Shown here: piece after piece, positions 1 through 9,000 of the stretch
Layout: every line of letters starts with the position of its first letter
How positions within the stretch are numbered: position 1 is the stretch's first letter
DNA from: Lathyrus oleraceus
Taxonomy: Eukaryota; Streptophyta; Magnoliopsida; Fabales; Fabaceae
Reading direction: 5' to 3'
Assembly: GCF_024323335.1 (NCBI RefSeq)
Contig: NC_066584.1
Location: forward strand, 427,947,319 to 428,011,318
DNA length: 64,000 nucleotides
Program-made: the position numbers and the translations under genes
Notes under the pieces: generated by a model
Told to the model about the DNA's origin: nothing
The model's input: only the letters and a program-made list of their open reading frames with translations
Database searches by the model: none

Positions 1-1162
1 AAAGCCAAGAAAGAAGATGTCATGACTTTGGGCAGTTTACCTAGATTATGAAATTCATGAACAAAGCTAATCACATCACCACTCACAATCTCCCAACTTC
101 TTTTTAAGAACTCTAGATTAAACCCATCAGGGTCTGGGCTTCTATCCCCATCATTCTCAAATACCACATCTTCTACCCCTTCTTTATAAAACCCCTCAAG
201 CTTCCTACTTTCTTCTTGTGACAAATTTTTAAATGCCAACATTTCTATATTAGGTCTTATTACTTCAGTTTTTAGAAATCTCCTTGCAAAATGGTTTTTG
301 AATTCCTCTTGTATTTCCTTCAAACCCTTAACAACCACTGCTTCAGTTTGCAACTTCACAATAAGGTTCATTCTAGTTCTACTTTTTACCAATGAGTGAA
401 AAAATATGGTGGTCAAACCCCCCTACGACCCATATATTTCTAGCATTTTACCTCAACATACTTTCCTTGTAATTTAAGTTACTCCACAATAATTCATACA
501 TCTTCTTCACCTTCTCTCTTTCTTCCTCACTTGTTTGATTTACCTTATTCATTAAATTTGCTTCCAATTTATTCAACTCCTCCATATTGTCCTCCACTTG
601 TAAATCAATCCACCCAAATATTGTTTTATTCCACCATCTAAGCCTCTCTTTTAAAGATTTCAGTTTTTCCTTTGGTGTATATTAATTTATCCCTTTTATT
701 TTTATTGCCTCCCACTCCTTTTTGACAAAGTTCAAAAAGTCCTCATGTTCATACCAACATCTATTTACTTTGAAGGGCTTATGGCCCCAGTCTAGGTTAC
801 AACACCTAATCCATACTGGTTTATGATCTGAGATATCTCTCAATCATGTTTCTTGTCCCATAATATTCCATTTAGATATTAATCCCTCATATACTAAGAT
901 TCTATCCAGCCTACTCTTTGCTTTTTCATCAGAATTACACCATGTAAACGCATTCCCTACACCCAGAAGATCTACCAACTCCATATCATCAATGCACCTA
1001 TTAAAATCCTTCATCTCTGCATTCATGGTTCTATCATCTCTACCCTTCCTCTCCAGTCTATTCCTAATAACATTAAAATCTCCCCCCACAAACCATTCCC
1101 CTGACTCTAGTTTATTTTTCCAATTTACTATATCTAGTCATGAAATCCTTCTATCAACTAGG
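1..1162 (-). pseudogene. LINE ORF2 fragment: endonuclease end and start of reverse transcriptase
   Basis: Minus-strand remnant of a plant L1-type LINE ORF2. Around 1050-1120 the minus strand reads the endonuclease core GGDFNVIRN followed by a DLLGVGNAFTWCN-like stretch and SRLDRILV (ORF 844-1089), which is the C-terminal half of the apurinic-type endonuclease. At about 30-155 it reads DGDRSPDPDGFNLEFLKRSW, the conserved start of the LINE reverse transcriptase; the rest of RT lies beyond the left edge. The frame is broken: a TGA occurs near 1139-1141, and there are further stops between the EN and RT parts. Its N-terminal half is at about 20681-21024, on the far side of element 1, so the two pieces are one LINE split by an LTR retrotransposon. 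Not functional. Confidence 0.85.
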
Positions 1163-1477
1163 TGTAACACCTCAAAATTTGCCCTCCTTTCTTGGGACTA
1201 GCATTAACATATTTGCATATCATTTTAGGGCATTAGGCATTTCATATTGCATAGCATGTGGTTACATTGTGCAAGCCATTCTCCCAAGTCTTGATCAGAA
1301 GATGGAGAGTCCAAGTGCAAGCCTAGGGTTTGTTGACTGATCATTGGCCATCTGAGGATTGGACAGTGAATTAGGGTTTCATGATTCTCAGGGGAGATTG
1401 ATCTTCATCTTGATTGCAATGATACATCATCATCATCATGGTTGGATCTCATCAGAAGATTGAAGAAGATTCCTTGA

Positions 1478-1510
1478 GATTAGGGTTTTGACCACTGGTC
1501 AACCCTAATC
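1478..1510. promoter_or_regulatory. Inverted W-box palindrome in LTR U3
   Basis: TTGACC-ACT-GGTCAA (1488-1502) sits inside outer arms GATTAGGG (1478-1485) and CCCTAATC (1503-1510), with a 2-nt bulge on the left. The same arrangement recurs at 16040-16072 (3' LTR), 49292-49324 (element 3), 30961-30993 (solo LTR, one mismatch) and 39276-39308 (element 2, bulge on the other arm). TTGAC(C/T) is the WRKY-factor W-box core and AAACCCTAA is the plant telo-box, so a promoter or enhancer role is plausible; that role is inference. Confidence 0.5.
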
Positions 1511-2568
1511 AGCTGTATTGGGCCAATCAGGGTTTAATCAGGAGATGGGGTTTCTGATGGTTGTGGGGTTCATTTTGTGATTATATGGTGTTTATTGAGG
1601 CTGGGGTATCACCCTTGAGCCATTTCAGTTGGAGATTGGGGTTCAGATTGATCTATGCATTGCCAATTTCATCTGTCAGTTGAAAAGTCAACTGTGGTCA
1701 ACTGTACATGATCTGATGGATTTGGAGGTGGAAATGAGTTGAAGACACTTCATTCATGTTGGAACAAGTGTTATTTGACATCTCAAAGCTTGAAAATGAA
1801 GGAAATCAAGTCAGGACAAAAACTGCCAAAAATAGAAAGTGACTTGTAATTGAAGTTTCCAAAAATGGAAAGTTTTGGACCTCAAGGCCACGTGTCCAAG
1901 GAAGCTTCAAATGAAAATTTGTTCAACATGAAAGTTGTAGATCTTGTTCTCACCTTTCCAAAAAGTCCAAGAACTTGAAAATCCAATGTATGGTTTGAAA
2001 ATTAGGGATCGGTGAAATTCAGAAATGACCCGTAATCAGGAGGCCATAATTGCCACATACTTTGTCCAAATTGCAAGTTCTTTATATGCACAAACTCCAT
2101 TTGACATGTACTTTCATGGTGCATCATTGGATTTGTCCAAAAATGGTCAATGCAAAAGGTCAATTTTCAACTGGACAGTTAAATTGGACCAAGGGCAAAA
2201 TTGTCCAACTTTCAAAATAATTGGAATTTTGAGATGGGACTTTTTTCTACACCTCATAAATGGAATTTAGAGTGTGTTGGAATCATCATTTCTTGCATAG
2301 GCCTTGTAAATTGAGATTTGGCTTGAAAAATGCAATGGTTAAAAATGGACAAATGGTATCACATGGTGATTTTGAGATTTACACAACCAATGAGCATGAG
2401 GCAAGTTTCTACAGCTCACATATGGTATTTGGAGGTTGCATGAGCTGTTAACAGGTGGCAATGAGCTGTATATGGAAATTACACTTTTGCCCTCATTTGC
2501 AAAATTAGCCATTTCACTTACAATTGCATTTGGCTAATTAACATGATTAGTGGATGATTAAGCTACCA

Positions 2569-2576
2569 TATATAAT
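2569..2576 (+). promoter_or_regulatory. Candidate TATA box of element 1 LTR
   Basis: TATATAATC in an AT-rich context, at about 1.4 kb into the LTR. Element 3 has a stronger-looking TATATAAACC at the equivalent place (around 50385) and the solo LTR has AGTATATATTG near 31888. It would put transcription start near 2600 and give a leader of about 3.5 kb of LTR sequence. The assignment rests on motif and position only. Confidence 0.4.
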
Positions 2577-3486
2577 CAAAAACACTTGTTAATCATAACA
2601 GGAATCATCATTTCACCAAAATTCAGATCTAAAACCATTCCAATTCTCCAAGATTTCATCAAGAACATTGAACTTCAAATTGACAATTCTTCATCATTCT
2701 TCAACCAAATCACGAAATTCTTTTTGCATCAAACTCCTTGCATCATCTTCTACAACTGTTTGTGGTCTTTGGAGTGGAAGAGGCATTGGATCGTGACTGT
2801 AGCATGAGGAGCATCAATGGTGAAATGCGAATTTCATGCTCTAGAAGCAACATCAATTGAAACTGAACACACCTATCACCTTCCTCATCATTCTTGCTCA
2901 TCTGTTTTGGACTAATTCACGCGAAGAACAGCTCCATCAACACTGCCATTGCCAGGTTTCAAGATTTTCGAATCTCTTGTTTTTCTTAATTGATATATGC
3001 GTTGTGAAGCCTGTTTATCATAGATCATGGATATGTGCTTGGTTTTGAGAATAGTGAACTGAGTAGGGAGAAATCTGGAAATGAAATTAGGAACGCAAAC
3101 CCTAACGCGAGCGATTCGTGAGTTTTAGGAATTGTTAGGTTGATTGGAGTCCGTATTCATGTTCTACTTGCTCGTGCGGTTCTAACGGATATTCACATGT
3201 CCATTTTAGTGAACTTTTGATGTTCTTCGTTTTTTGCAAAATCTGGAGAAGTTCTTGGTCGAAGACGATGAACTGAGGCGTTTGATCTGAAAACGCGTTT
3301 GAATTTTCAAACTGGAGGTTTCCCGCTCCCGCCATAAAGAATTACCATAATGCCATTATTCAATTTAATTAATTCATTTAATTATTAAAAATTGATTAGG
3401 ACCTTAAAAAATTCACCAAAAATAGTAGAAAATTCAGAAAAATATGGAGATTTTTTCTAGGACTTCCTTGTTGACTTTAGGACTTT

Positions 3487-3504
3487 TTTGACCTATTGGT
3501 CAAA
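3487..3504. promoter_or_regulatory. Second inverted W-box pair in the LTR
   Basis: TTTGACC-TATT-GGTCAAA, a perfect 7-bp inverted pair with a 4-nt spacer. It is repeated in the 3' LTR near 18050 and in element 3 near 51314. If the TATA assignment is right it lies downstream of transcription start, so it could act as a downstream element or as an RNA hairpin. Confidence 0.4.
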
Positions 3505-3713
3505 GTTGTGCTTGGTAGAAATTCCATTTGACTTAGGGTTTTCTCACATGTGTTCATTTTTGCTACACTTTGCCAATTGATTCATGAAATGCACATATTG
3601 TAAAATAAATTCTTGGCAATTTTTGTGGTGATTCTTGACTGGTTGATGTTCATTTATATGTAAATTTCATGCATTTTTGATACCTGGTCATGTAGTTATG
3701 AATTTTGGAACTT

Positions 3714-3738
3714 AGGTGTGACAATTTGTGTCACACCT
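3714..3738. repeat. Conserved 10-bp-stem inverted repeat in the LTR
   Basis: AGGTGTGACA and TGTCACACCT flank the 5-nt spacer ATTTG, a perfect 10-bp stem. It is kept in all LTR types here: about 18277-18301, 51539-51563, 33109-33133 (solo LTR, one C-to-T change that becomes G-U in RNA) and 37166-37189 (element 2, minus). The surrounding sequence is much more diverged, so this block is unusually conserved. Confidence 0.65.
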
Positions 3739-5399
3739 CTTGATGTCAATTTGCTGGATTTTATTGAGTGACCTATCCTTGTTGAAATGAGATGAAATTT
3801 TACATGAATGTTGATTTGCATGTTAGGAAGCTATGAGAATTTTTGTGGAATTTTACATTGCATTTTCAATTTGATCATGATTTTTCATTTCTGGTGGTCA
3901 TTTGTGCAAGCTCACATGATACATGTTGGTAGATTGATTGAGAAATGCTCATATGGTACTGTATGATCATGAAATTTGATATGCTTGTAATAGACTCATG
4001 TTAGGACCTCCCTGTTTTGGTCTCGTCCATTTCTTTTTTGTTTTCATTGAGTTATGAATTTTTGAAGTGGAAGCATGTATTGATGTTGTGATTTGGAGCC
4101 TATAGTTGTGTCTGTTTTTGTTGATTTTCATTGACATGGTTCCAGTTGCCCAATTAAGCTCAAATTTGGTGTGCCATACCTGGATTAGGCCCTGTTTAGG
4201 TGTAATTTATTTGAGAATTTTTAGATTTGTTTTGGTATGGATTTGAGTGCAATAATTCTGTTTGCATGTTTGGTGCTTCATTTGAACTAGTTTGCCTTAT
4301 TTTGTGCATAACATGAGCATGATGAATGATATAAACATGAGACCAATGATGTTTGCTCTTGTTTGACTTTAATTTGAGATTGGTTTGTGAATGCCTTGCT
4401 GTTTAGGAATTTTTATTGCCTTTGGACCCTAGGCTTAGCCTAGTGGTCTAGTTGCTAATGTTTGCTTGATTTTTCAGGATCAAAAGCATAATGCACATGG
4501 AGAATGATCCAAATCAATTTTAATTGATGTTGTTGTTGTTTGTACACTAACATAACATTGTTTTGTAGGTGATGAAGCTTAGGCTTAAGCTTTGAGCTTG
4601 CCTTGTGTTGTGCATTGAGTTGTATATTCTGATTGATTGAACACTTGCTGTTTATATTTGTCTGTCTGAGTACTAACTGTGTTTGATTGTTTCCAGGTAC
4701 TTTAGTTGCTCAGTTCCTTGTGAACTATTGCTTTTGCTTTGCTTTGCTTAAGCAACTTGCATAGAGGTATAACCTTCTTACTTCATGTAGTCTGGAGACC
4801 CGGCTGTTACCGGGCCGGGCAAATTGTCTGAAGTCCTCCTTAAGAGGCAATGATTGTGTATGTTTAATTTTAAGCCCAAGCAGGAAAAGTCCTTCAAGTA
4901 AGGCAATTGGTGGAAGGTAGGGACAAGCAGTCTGTCCCCCACTATTCAGTGAGTCTTCTCCTTGCTCCCATTACATGGTTGTAGCATTGAGATCAAAAGC
5001 CCAAGATCCTGTGCAGTGCACATTGAGTCAGAGTCATCGAGTATAGAAGGGTTCCCCTATTCTGGACCCATGCTCATTTGTCAGCTCTCCCTGGTTAGGG
5101 ATAAGAGCTGTGAGGTCTGATCCTCACTTCATCCCATCATCTGCTTCACCTTAGCCTCGTAATGGCAAGGTTAAGAGCAAACACAGCCTGTACAGACGAT
5201 TGCTTAGGCAGTCAAACCTGATTGATTGAGCCCCCTTGTTTGGCTATAGTGCGTGTTATGTGGATATCTGATTGACATGCTTGTTTGAGATACCTGTTCT
5301 CATTTGATGATATATGATTGTATGCTTGTGTGCTAGCTTCTTTCCTGGTTAGGTTAGTTTGCTTATGCAAGTAGGATAGAAAACCGAACTTAGGGTTAA

Positions 5400-6080
5400 C
5401 GATGCATGACAACATTAGGCTCGAGTCTCAGCTCCCTAGTTGTGTATCTTTCCCCGGTTTCTGGTTAGCAATTCAGTCCCTTTCAGGGGAACTACATCGC
5501 CCTGATCCTCGTTCCAGACGAGGTATGTAGGCAGGTGGTCGTGCGAGACCACTTCGGGCAACCTTTTTCTTTTTTGCGTGTGTTGGTTTGTTATCTGACT
5601 GTGTGTTTTGGTTCGGATGCCGACGTAAGCCCAGTGATTGGCAGTCGGGCTCCACGTTTGCCGTTTGGAGTGTGTTTTGGTTCGGATGCCGACGTAATTC
5701 CATCCAGTGGTTGTCGGGCTCCATGTTTGCCACCCTTGCTTGTTTGTATGTTTCGTGTTGTTTGGAGTGCGTAAGCCGAACTACAGAGGCTCTGATTCTT
5801 GTTCCAGACAAGATATGTAGGCATAAGGTGCGATACCTTATCGAGCTCGTTCCTCTTAACCTCACCTGCGTTCCCTGTGTGTGTGTGTGATGTTTTAGCA
5901 ACCTATTCTTTATTCTAGGACGTGGATCCCGTCGAGTACGACGGACGTGAGGGGTGCTAATACCTTCCCCTTGCGTAACCGACTCCCGAACCCATTCTCT
6001 TGGTCGCGAGACCATGTCTTTTCCAGGTTTCTCTGAGCGTTTCCTTTCCCTATCTTGGGATAAATAACGCGCAGTGGCGG
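5400..6080 (+). other. Hairpin-rich (structured RNA) domain at the 3' end of the LTR
   Basis: A series of short perfect hairpins with conserved loops and changing stems. They are ACAAC/GTTGT plus TAGG/CCTA at 5409-5443; CCTCG-TTCCAGA-CGAGG at 5507-5523; GTGGTC-GTGCGA-GACCAC at 5535-5552; two tandem ~67-bp units at 5605-5735; TCTTG-TTCCAGA-CAAGA at 5797-5813; TAAGGT-GCGAT-ACCTTA at 5824-5840; CCGTCG-AGTA-CGACGG at 5929-5944; and TGGTC-GCGA-GACCA at 6001-6014, which has a GNRA tetraloop. The same elements occur in the other LTRs with compensatory stem changes, so selection for RNA structure is likely. Function unknown. Confidence 0.7.
5605..5735 (+). repeat. Two tandem ~67-bp units in the LTR
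   Basis: Each unit begins near GGTTCGGATGCCGACGTAA and ends near GGGCTCCA(C/T)GTTTGCC. The solo LTR (about 35020-35200) and element 3 (about 53430-53625) each have three units; element 2 (minus, about 30080-30240) also has about three diverged ones. Copy number therefore varies between LTRs. The repeat keeps all frames partly open, which explains the long antisense ORFs seen here. Confidence 0.75.
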
Positions 6081-6137
6081 CTCTGTGTGTTTTTATTTTT
6101 GAGTCTCGCCGGTTGATTTTTCGCAGGATGCGACAGC

Positions 6138-6155
6138 TGGCGACTCTGCTGGGGA
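6138..6155 (+). promoter_or_regulatory. Primer binding site, tRNA-Arg type
   Basis: TGGCGACTCTGCTGGGGA begins 2 nt after the LTR end and is complementary to the 3' end of a plant tRNA-Arg. That is the primer known for Ogre elements. The same sequence occurs at 54024-54041 and, on the minus strand, at 48636-48653. Confidence 0.88.
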
Positions 6156-7296
6156 AATTCTCGATGTAGACCTATGCTGGTCCATCGTCCCTAAGCGAGT
6201 CCTTCCTAGCGTTCTAGGATTAGTTTAGGTTGCTTGTGATGCTTGATTCATTGCATTTATTATTCTAACCATTGTGTATATATTTGCATTAATGTCTGCA
6301 TGCATCATACTATTATGTTGTTGCCGTCCTCTGTGCAGGTGGTTCCTCTGTTTAGGGTGGGTGTTCTGAGTGGGGGCTAAAACCCAGGCCCGAGTATACA
6401 CCTAGGATTAGTGTGGGTCTCACGTTCCTCATTTGCTAAATCAGCATGATGTTGCAACGTGACATACCACAAGCCGGACGAGGTTCAGTCGATAGTGCTT
6501 TCCATTGTGGAATATTTCCACTTTGGTTGGGTTACTTCTTCTGAGCTATTGACTCTGGTGACCGATCATTTCCCGGATTTTTGGTTTAGACGATCTTAAG
6601 GGAGCTACAATGGCACACCCGAAAGGGCAAACCCATTGAGTATCTCTACCCGATTGTCGAGACTATTATCCGCCTTAGGATAACCTGTTTAGAATTTACC
6701 TGTGAGGGGAGGGTGATTCATTCAGATGCATGATCAAATGGACTCAGATGGTGACTTTTTGATCTGTGGTTCAGAGACATATTTATAAGTCGGATTTATG
6801 GTCATTTATTACCGTGACGCCGGAGTGCTGTCCGTTGATTTATCAGTGGGGATCCGTTTATTTCAGGATTCCCCGGGCCGAGATATTTATCAGTGGGGAT
6901 CCGTTTATTTCAGGATTCCCGGGCCGATTCAGATGGTGGTGGTGTGTCTGCTCAGAGACCAGTGATGATGATGATGTATCTGTCTTCCGCTTATTTCGGA
7001 ACCCGTGGGTCAGATTGGTTACATTTCTCCTCAGATGGTAATGATCAGTCCAGAGGCCAGATTCAGTACAGAGGATCAGATGACTTGGAGGATGGCAACC
7101 CAGTGCATTGCATACATCTGCATCATTCTCATTTTGCATTCATCCGCACTCAAACTCACGTCTAGCCATATGGGGAGTATTATTGATTGAGAATCTGGTT
7201 GAGAGACATCTGAATGTCAGAATGTTATTGGTGAAATATTATCTGTCTCGATGAAACCAGGATCAAAAGACAGAATCTTCCTCATATGGATAGACG
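6156..7296 (+). other. 5' untranslated region of element 1, with a 45-bp duplication and deleted ORF1
   Basis: No credible coding sequence. About 6840-6932 holds a near-perfect tandem duplication of a ~45-bp unit containing GTGGGGATCCGTTTATTTC; element 2 has it once (about 47925-47968, minus), so the duplication arose in the element 1/3 lineage. Near 7207 the sequence jumps from the start of the ORF1 region (GGTTGAGAGAC, matching minus strand at 47623-47633) to sequence matching about 45600-45630 of element 2, so roughly 2 kb including all of ORF1 is missing. A candidate splice acceptor (TTTGCTGTTTTGTAG) ends near 7335, before gag. Confidence 0.7.
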
Positions 7297-8658
7297 TTGC
7301 ATTCATGCATATTAACCCATTTGCTGTTTTGTAGGTGTCAACCGGTGCGCATAGCTTGTTTGCTCAGATATCCTGCTAGGGGCAACAAATCCGAACTGAT
7401 GGGTCCTCCAAACGCCGACATCCTTGAGCTGAAAGAGATGGTGAGGGATTTGTTCAGTATTGTGCAAGGGCTTGCCTTGGGGAAGAAAGTCATGGCCGAG
7501 AGATTAGAAAGGATTGAGGGCTGGATGATCAAGGAGAAAGTTCAGGAAAAGGCTCCGTCATCTGAAGTAACAAATCCCTCTGGCTCTGCGGGGAAGAAAT
7601 CCCTTGACAATGGTCAGCCCAAGAAGAAGGTTGAATCAAGTGGTGCGCAGACTAAAAGAGAATGCAGTAAGGATCGTTACCACCCTTATGCTGCCACCGT
7701 AACCATTCCTGTTGGCGATTCATCTGCACCACAGCGGCAACAGTCACCTCAACAGAGGACACAAAGAGCAGTGGGCCAAGTGAGAAGGAGGACGACAGAT
7801 CGTCATTTCAATAAGCCGCCCGTGACATATGCTGTTCTGTTTAAGAAATTGATGGATCTTGGGTTGGTGCAGCCGAGGATATTGGTTCCAGGGAAACCAG
7901 ATCAGAGGGTTGCCAGTTATGATGAGAATGTCAGGTGTGAGTTCCACGTTGGGGCACCCGGACATCATGTTGAGGATTGCAAAGCTTTTAAGCATGTGGT
8001 CCAGGACTTGGTGGATTCTAAGGCAATCAGCTTTGCACCGATGGCAGATGATAGTGCTAACCCCGTGCCAAGGCATGGTCCTGTAAAAGCGAAAATGATG
8101 TCGGAGGACAAGAAAGGGATAGAGGGGACTGAGAAGGATCAGTTAAGAATGCCAATGTCTGTGGTCCCAAAACATCCAACAAAAAGTGGAGCTTTCCCTC
8201 GTGTTGATGATTGTTGTGCCGCTATCGCTACAAAAGAGTGTGTAGTAATTGGGGAAACGGTCCAGAGAATGATGAAAGCAGAAATGGATGATGTAAGACG
8301 TAAAGCACCCAGTCTAGCAGCTGAAACCGTCAAGGTGGAAAATGCTATTGGTGTTGAGAAAGAGAAAAAGTTGTCCATTTCTTCTTACAAGCAGGCATTG
8401 GAAGTGGTGAGAAATGGAGGGATCCCAGGCTGGGGACAGATCATGGGCATTGTGGTAAAGTCGGACATGTTTGGGATTGGTTATCAGCCAGATCAAGGGT
8501 CGTCTGGACAAAATAGAGGACGTCGTCCGTCGTTCACCTTTGTCAGCGCCGGAATGCTAGATTCAGATCACGCCTATGCAGTGGGTAAAGAAACTGACAG
8601 TGACTGGGAGATTGATCAATGGATAAAATCGTGCGTACCAGGAAGCTGGAAGGCTTAA
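7297..8658 (+). CDS. Gag remnant fused to protease-RT linker (453 aa), capsid and protease cores missing
   Basis: The only long intact ORF of element 1. The natural start may be the Met at 7399 (MGPPNADILELKEM), since element 2 begins its equivalent with MNPPNTDILELKEK and a splice acceptor lies just upstream. Residues ~45-85 form a short helical/coiled region. There is then a low-complexity Lys/Ser/Gln-rich stretch where the capsid domain would normally lie. Residues ~175-245 are the conserved Gag C-terminus with a variant zinc knuckle C214-x2-H217-x5-H223-x4-C228. Residues ~355-395 (YKQALEVVRNGGIPGWGQI, then FGIGYQP) resemble the linker between protease and RT in Tat elements. No D-T/S-G protease motif is present. 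Element 3 carries the same ORF with very few changes. Any product would be RNA-binding at most; that is inference. Confidence 0.75.
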   Translation: MHSCILTHLLFCRCQPVRIACLLRYPARGNKSELMGPPNADILELKEMVRDLFSIVQGLALGKKVMAERLERIEGWMIKEKVQEKAPSSEVTNPSGSAGKKSLDNGQPKKKVESSGAQTKRECSKDRYHPYAATVTIPVGDSSAPQRQQSPQQRTQRAVGQVRRRTTDRHFNKPPVTYAVLFKKLMDLGLVQPRILVPGKPDQRVASYDENVRCEFHVGAPGHHVEDCKAFKHVVQDLVDSKAISFAPMADDSANPVPRHGPVKAKMMSEDKKGIEGTEKDQLRMPMSVVPKHPTKSGAFPRVDDCCAAIATKECVVIGETVQRMMKAEMDDVRRKAPSLAAETVKVENAIGVEKEKKLSISSYKQALEVVRNGGIPGWGQIMGIVVKSDMFGIGYQPDQGSSGQNRGRRPSFTFVSAGMLDSDHAYAVGKETDSDWEIDQWIKSCVPGSWKA

Positions 8659-9000
8659 CAAGATCAGCACTGTCACTCGTCCGGAAGAGTAATGATTTTC
8701 TGTTTTGATTTTATCTGCATGAAAGCCATACGTGTTGCCCGACACGTAATGGTTCATTGTAAGGGCCACCTCATGTTCATAATTTGCATTTTTTGCATCA
8801 TTAATAAATGGATGTTTTTCAGTCAAAAAGCGGTGTTCCCTGTTTTTCATTTATTTTTGCAGTTTAAAAACAAATAAAAATGGCAATGTTTGTTTTCATT
8901 TTTCGTTTTTTGATTTGTCTCGTCCCAACTTCAAAAATAATTCTCCGGATCTCGTTGATGACAATTGGGTTACCCCTCATATGACTTCGACAAACCGATC
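8659..9000 (+). other. Untranslated spacer, possible intron between gag-linker and RT
   Basis: AT-rich, no ORF of note. Known Ogre elements have an intron between the gag-protease and RT regions. A pyrimidine-rich tract ending TTATTTTTGCAG near 8851-8862 could be its acceptor. In element 2 the same spot reads GCAA instead of GCAG, so an acceptor there would be lost. I cannot place a donor with confidence. Confidence 0.35.

Larger units (their letters stand above)
1163..6135 (+). repeat. 5' LTR of element 1
   Basis: It begins TGTAACACC and ends GCGACA (TG...CA), 4,973 bp, and is followed by GC and the PBS. The first ~1.4 kb is probable U3: inverted TTGACC (W-box) pairs, telo-box-like AAACCCTAA and a TATA-like motif at 2569-2576. 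The remaining ~3.5 kb would then be R/U5 leader, with a TTTGACC inverted pair at 3487-3504, a 10-bp-stem inverted repeat at 3714-3738, and a hairpin-rich domain from about 5400 to 6080. Small ORFs scattered on both strands resemble no known protein and are treated as chance. Confidence 0.92.

Noticed and set aside
2025..2807. Several 60-80 aa plus-strand ORFs in the LTR, repeated at 16587-17369
   Set aside because: Not conserved as proteins in the other LTR variants; short ORFs expected by chance in 5 kb of AT-rich DNA.
5473..6015. Long antisense ORFs (180-221 aa) near every LTR 3' end, also at 20036-20701, 34723-35181 and 53294-53788
   Set aside because: They cross hairpins and tandem units, match no known domain and change freely between copies; they are best explained by the structured, repetitive GC-richer DNA there.
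6138..6155. Possible tRNA gene at the PBS or at the T-arm-like hairpins
   Set aside because: No acceptor stem, D-arm or anticodon arm can be folded around them; only the PBS complement and an isolated T-arm-like hairpin are present.
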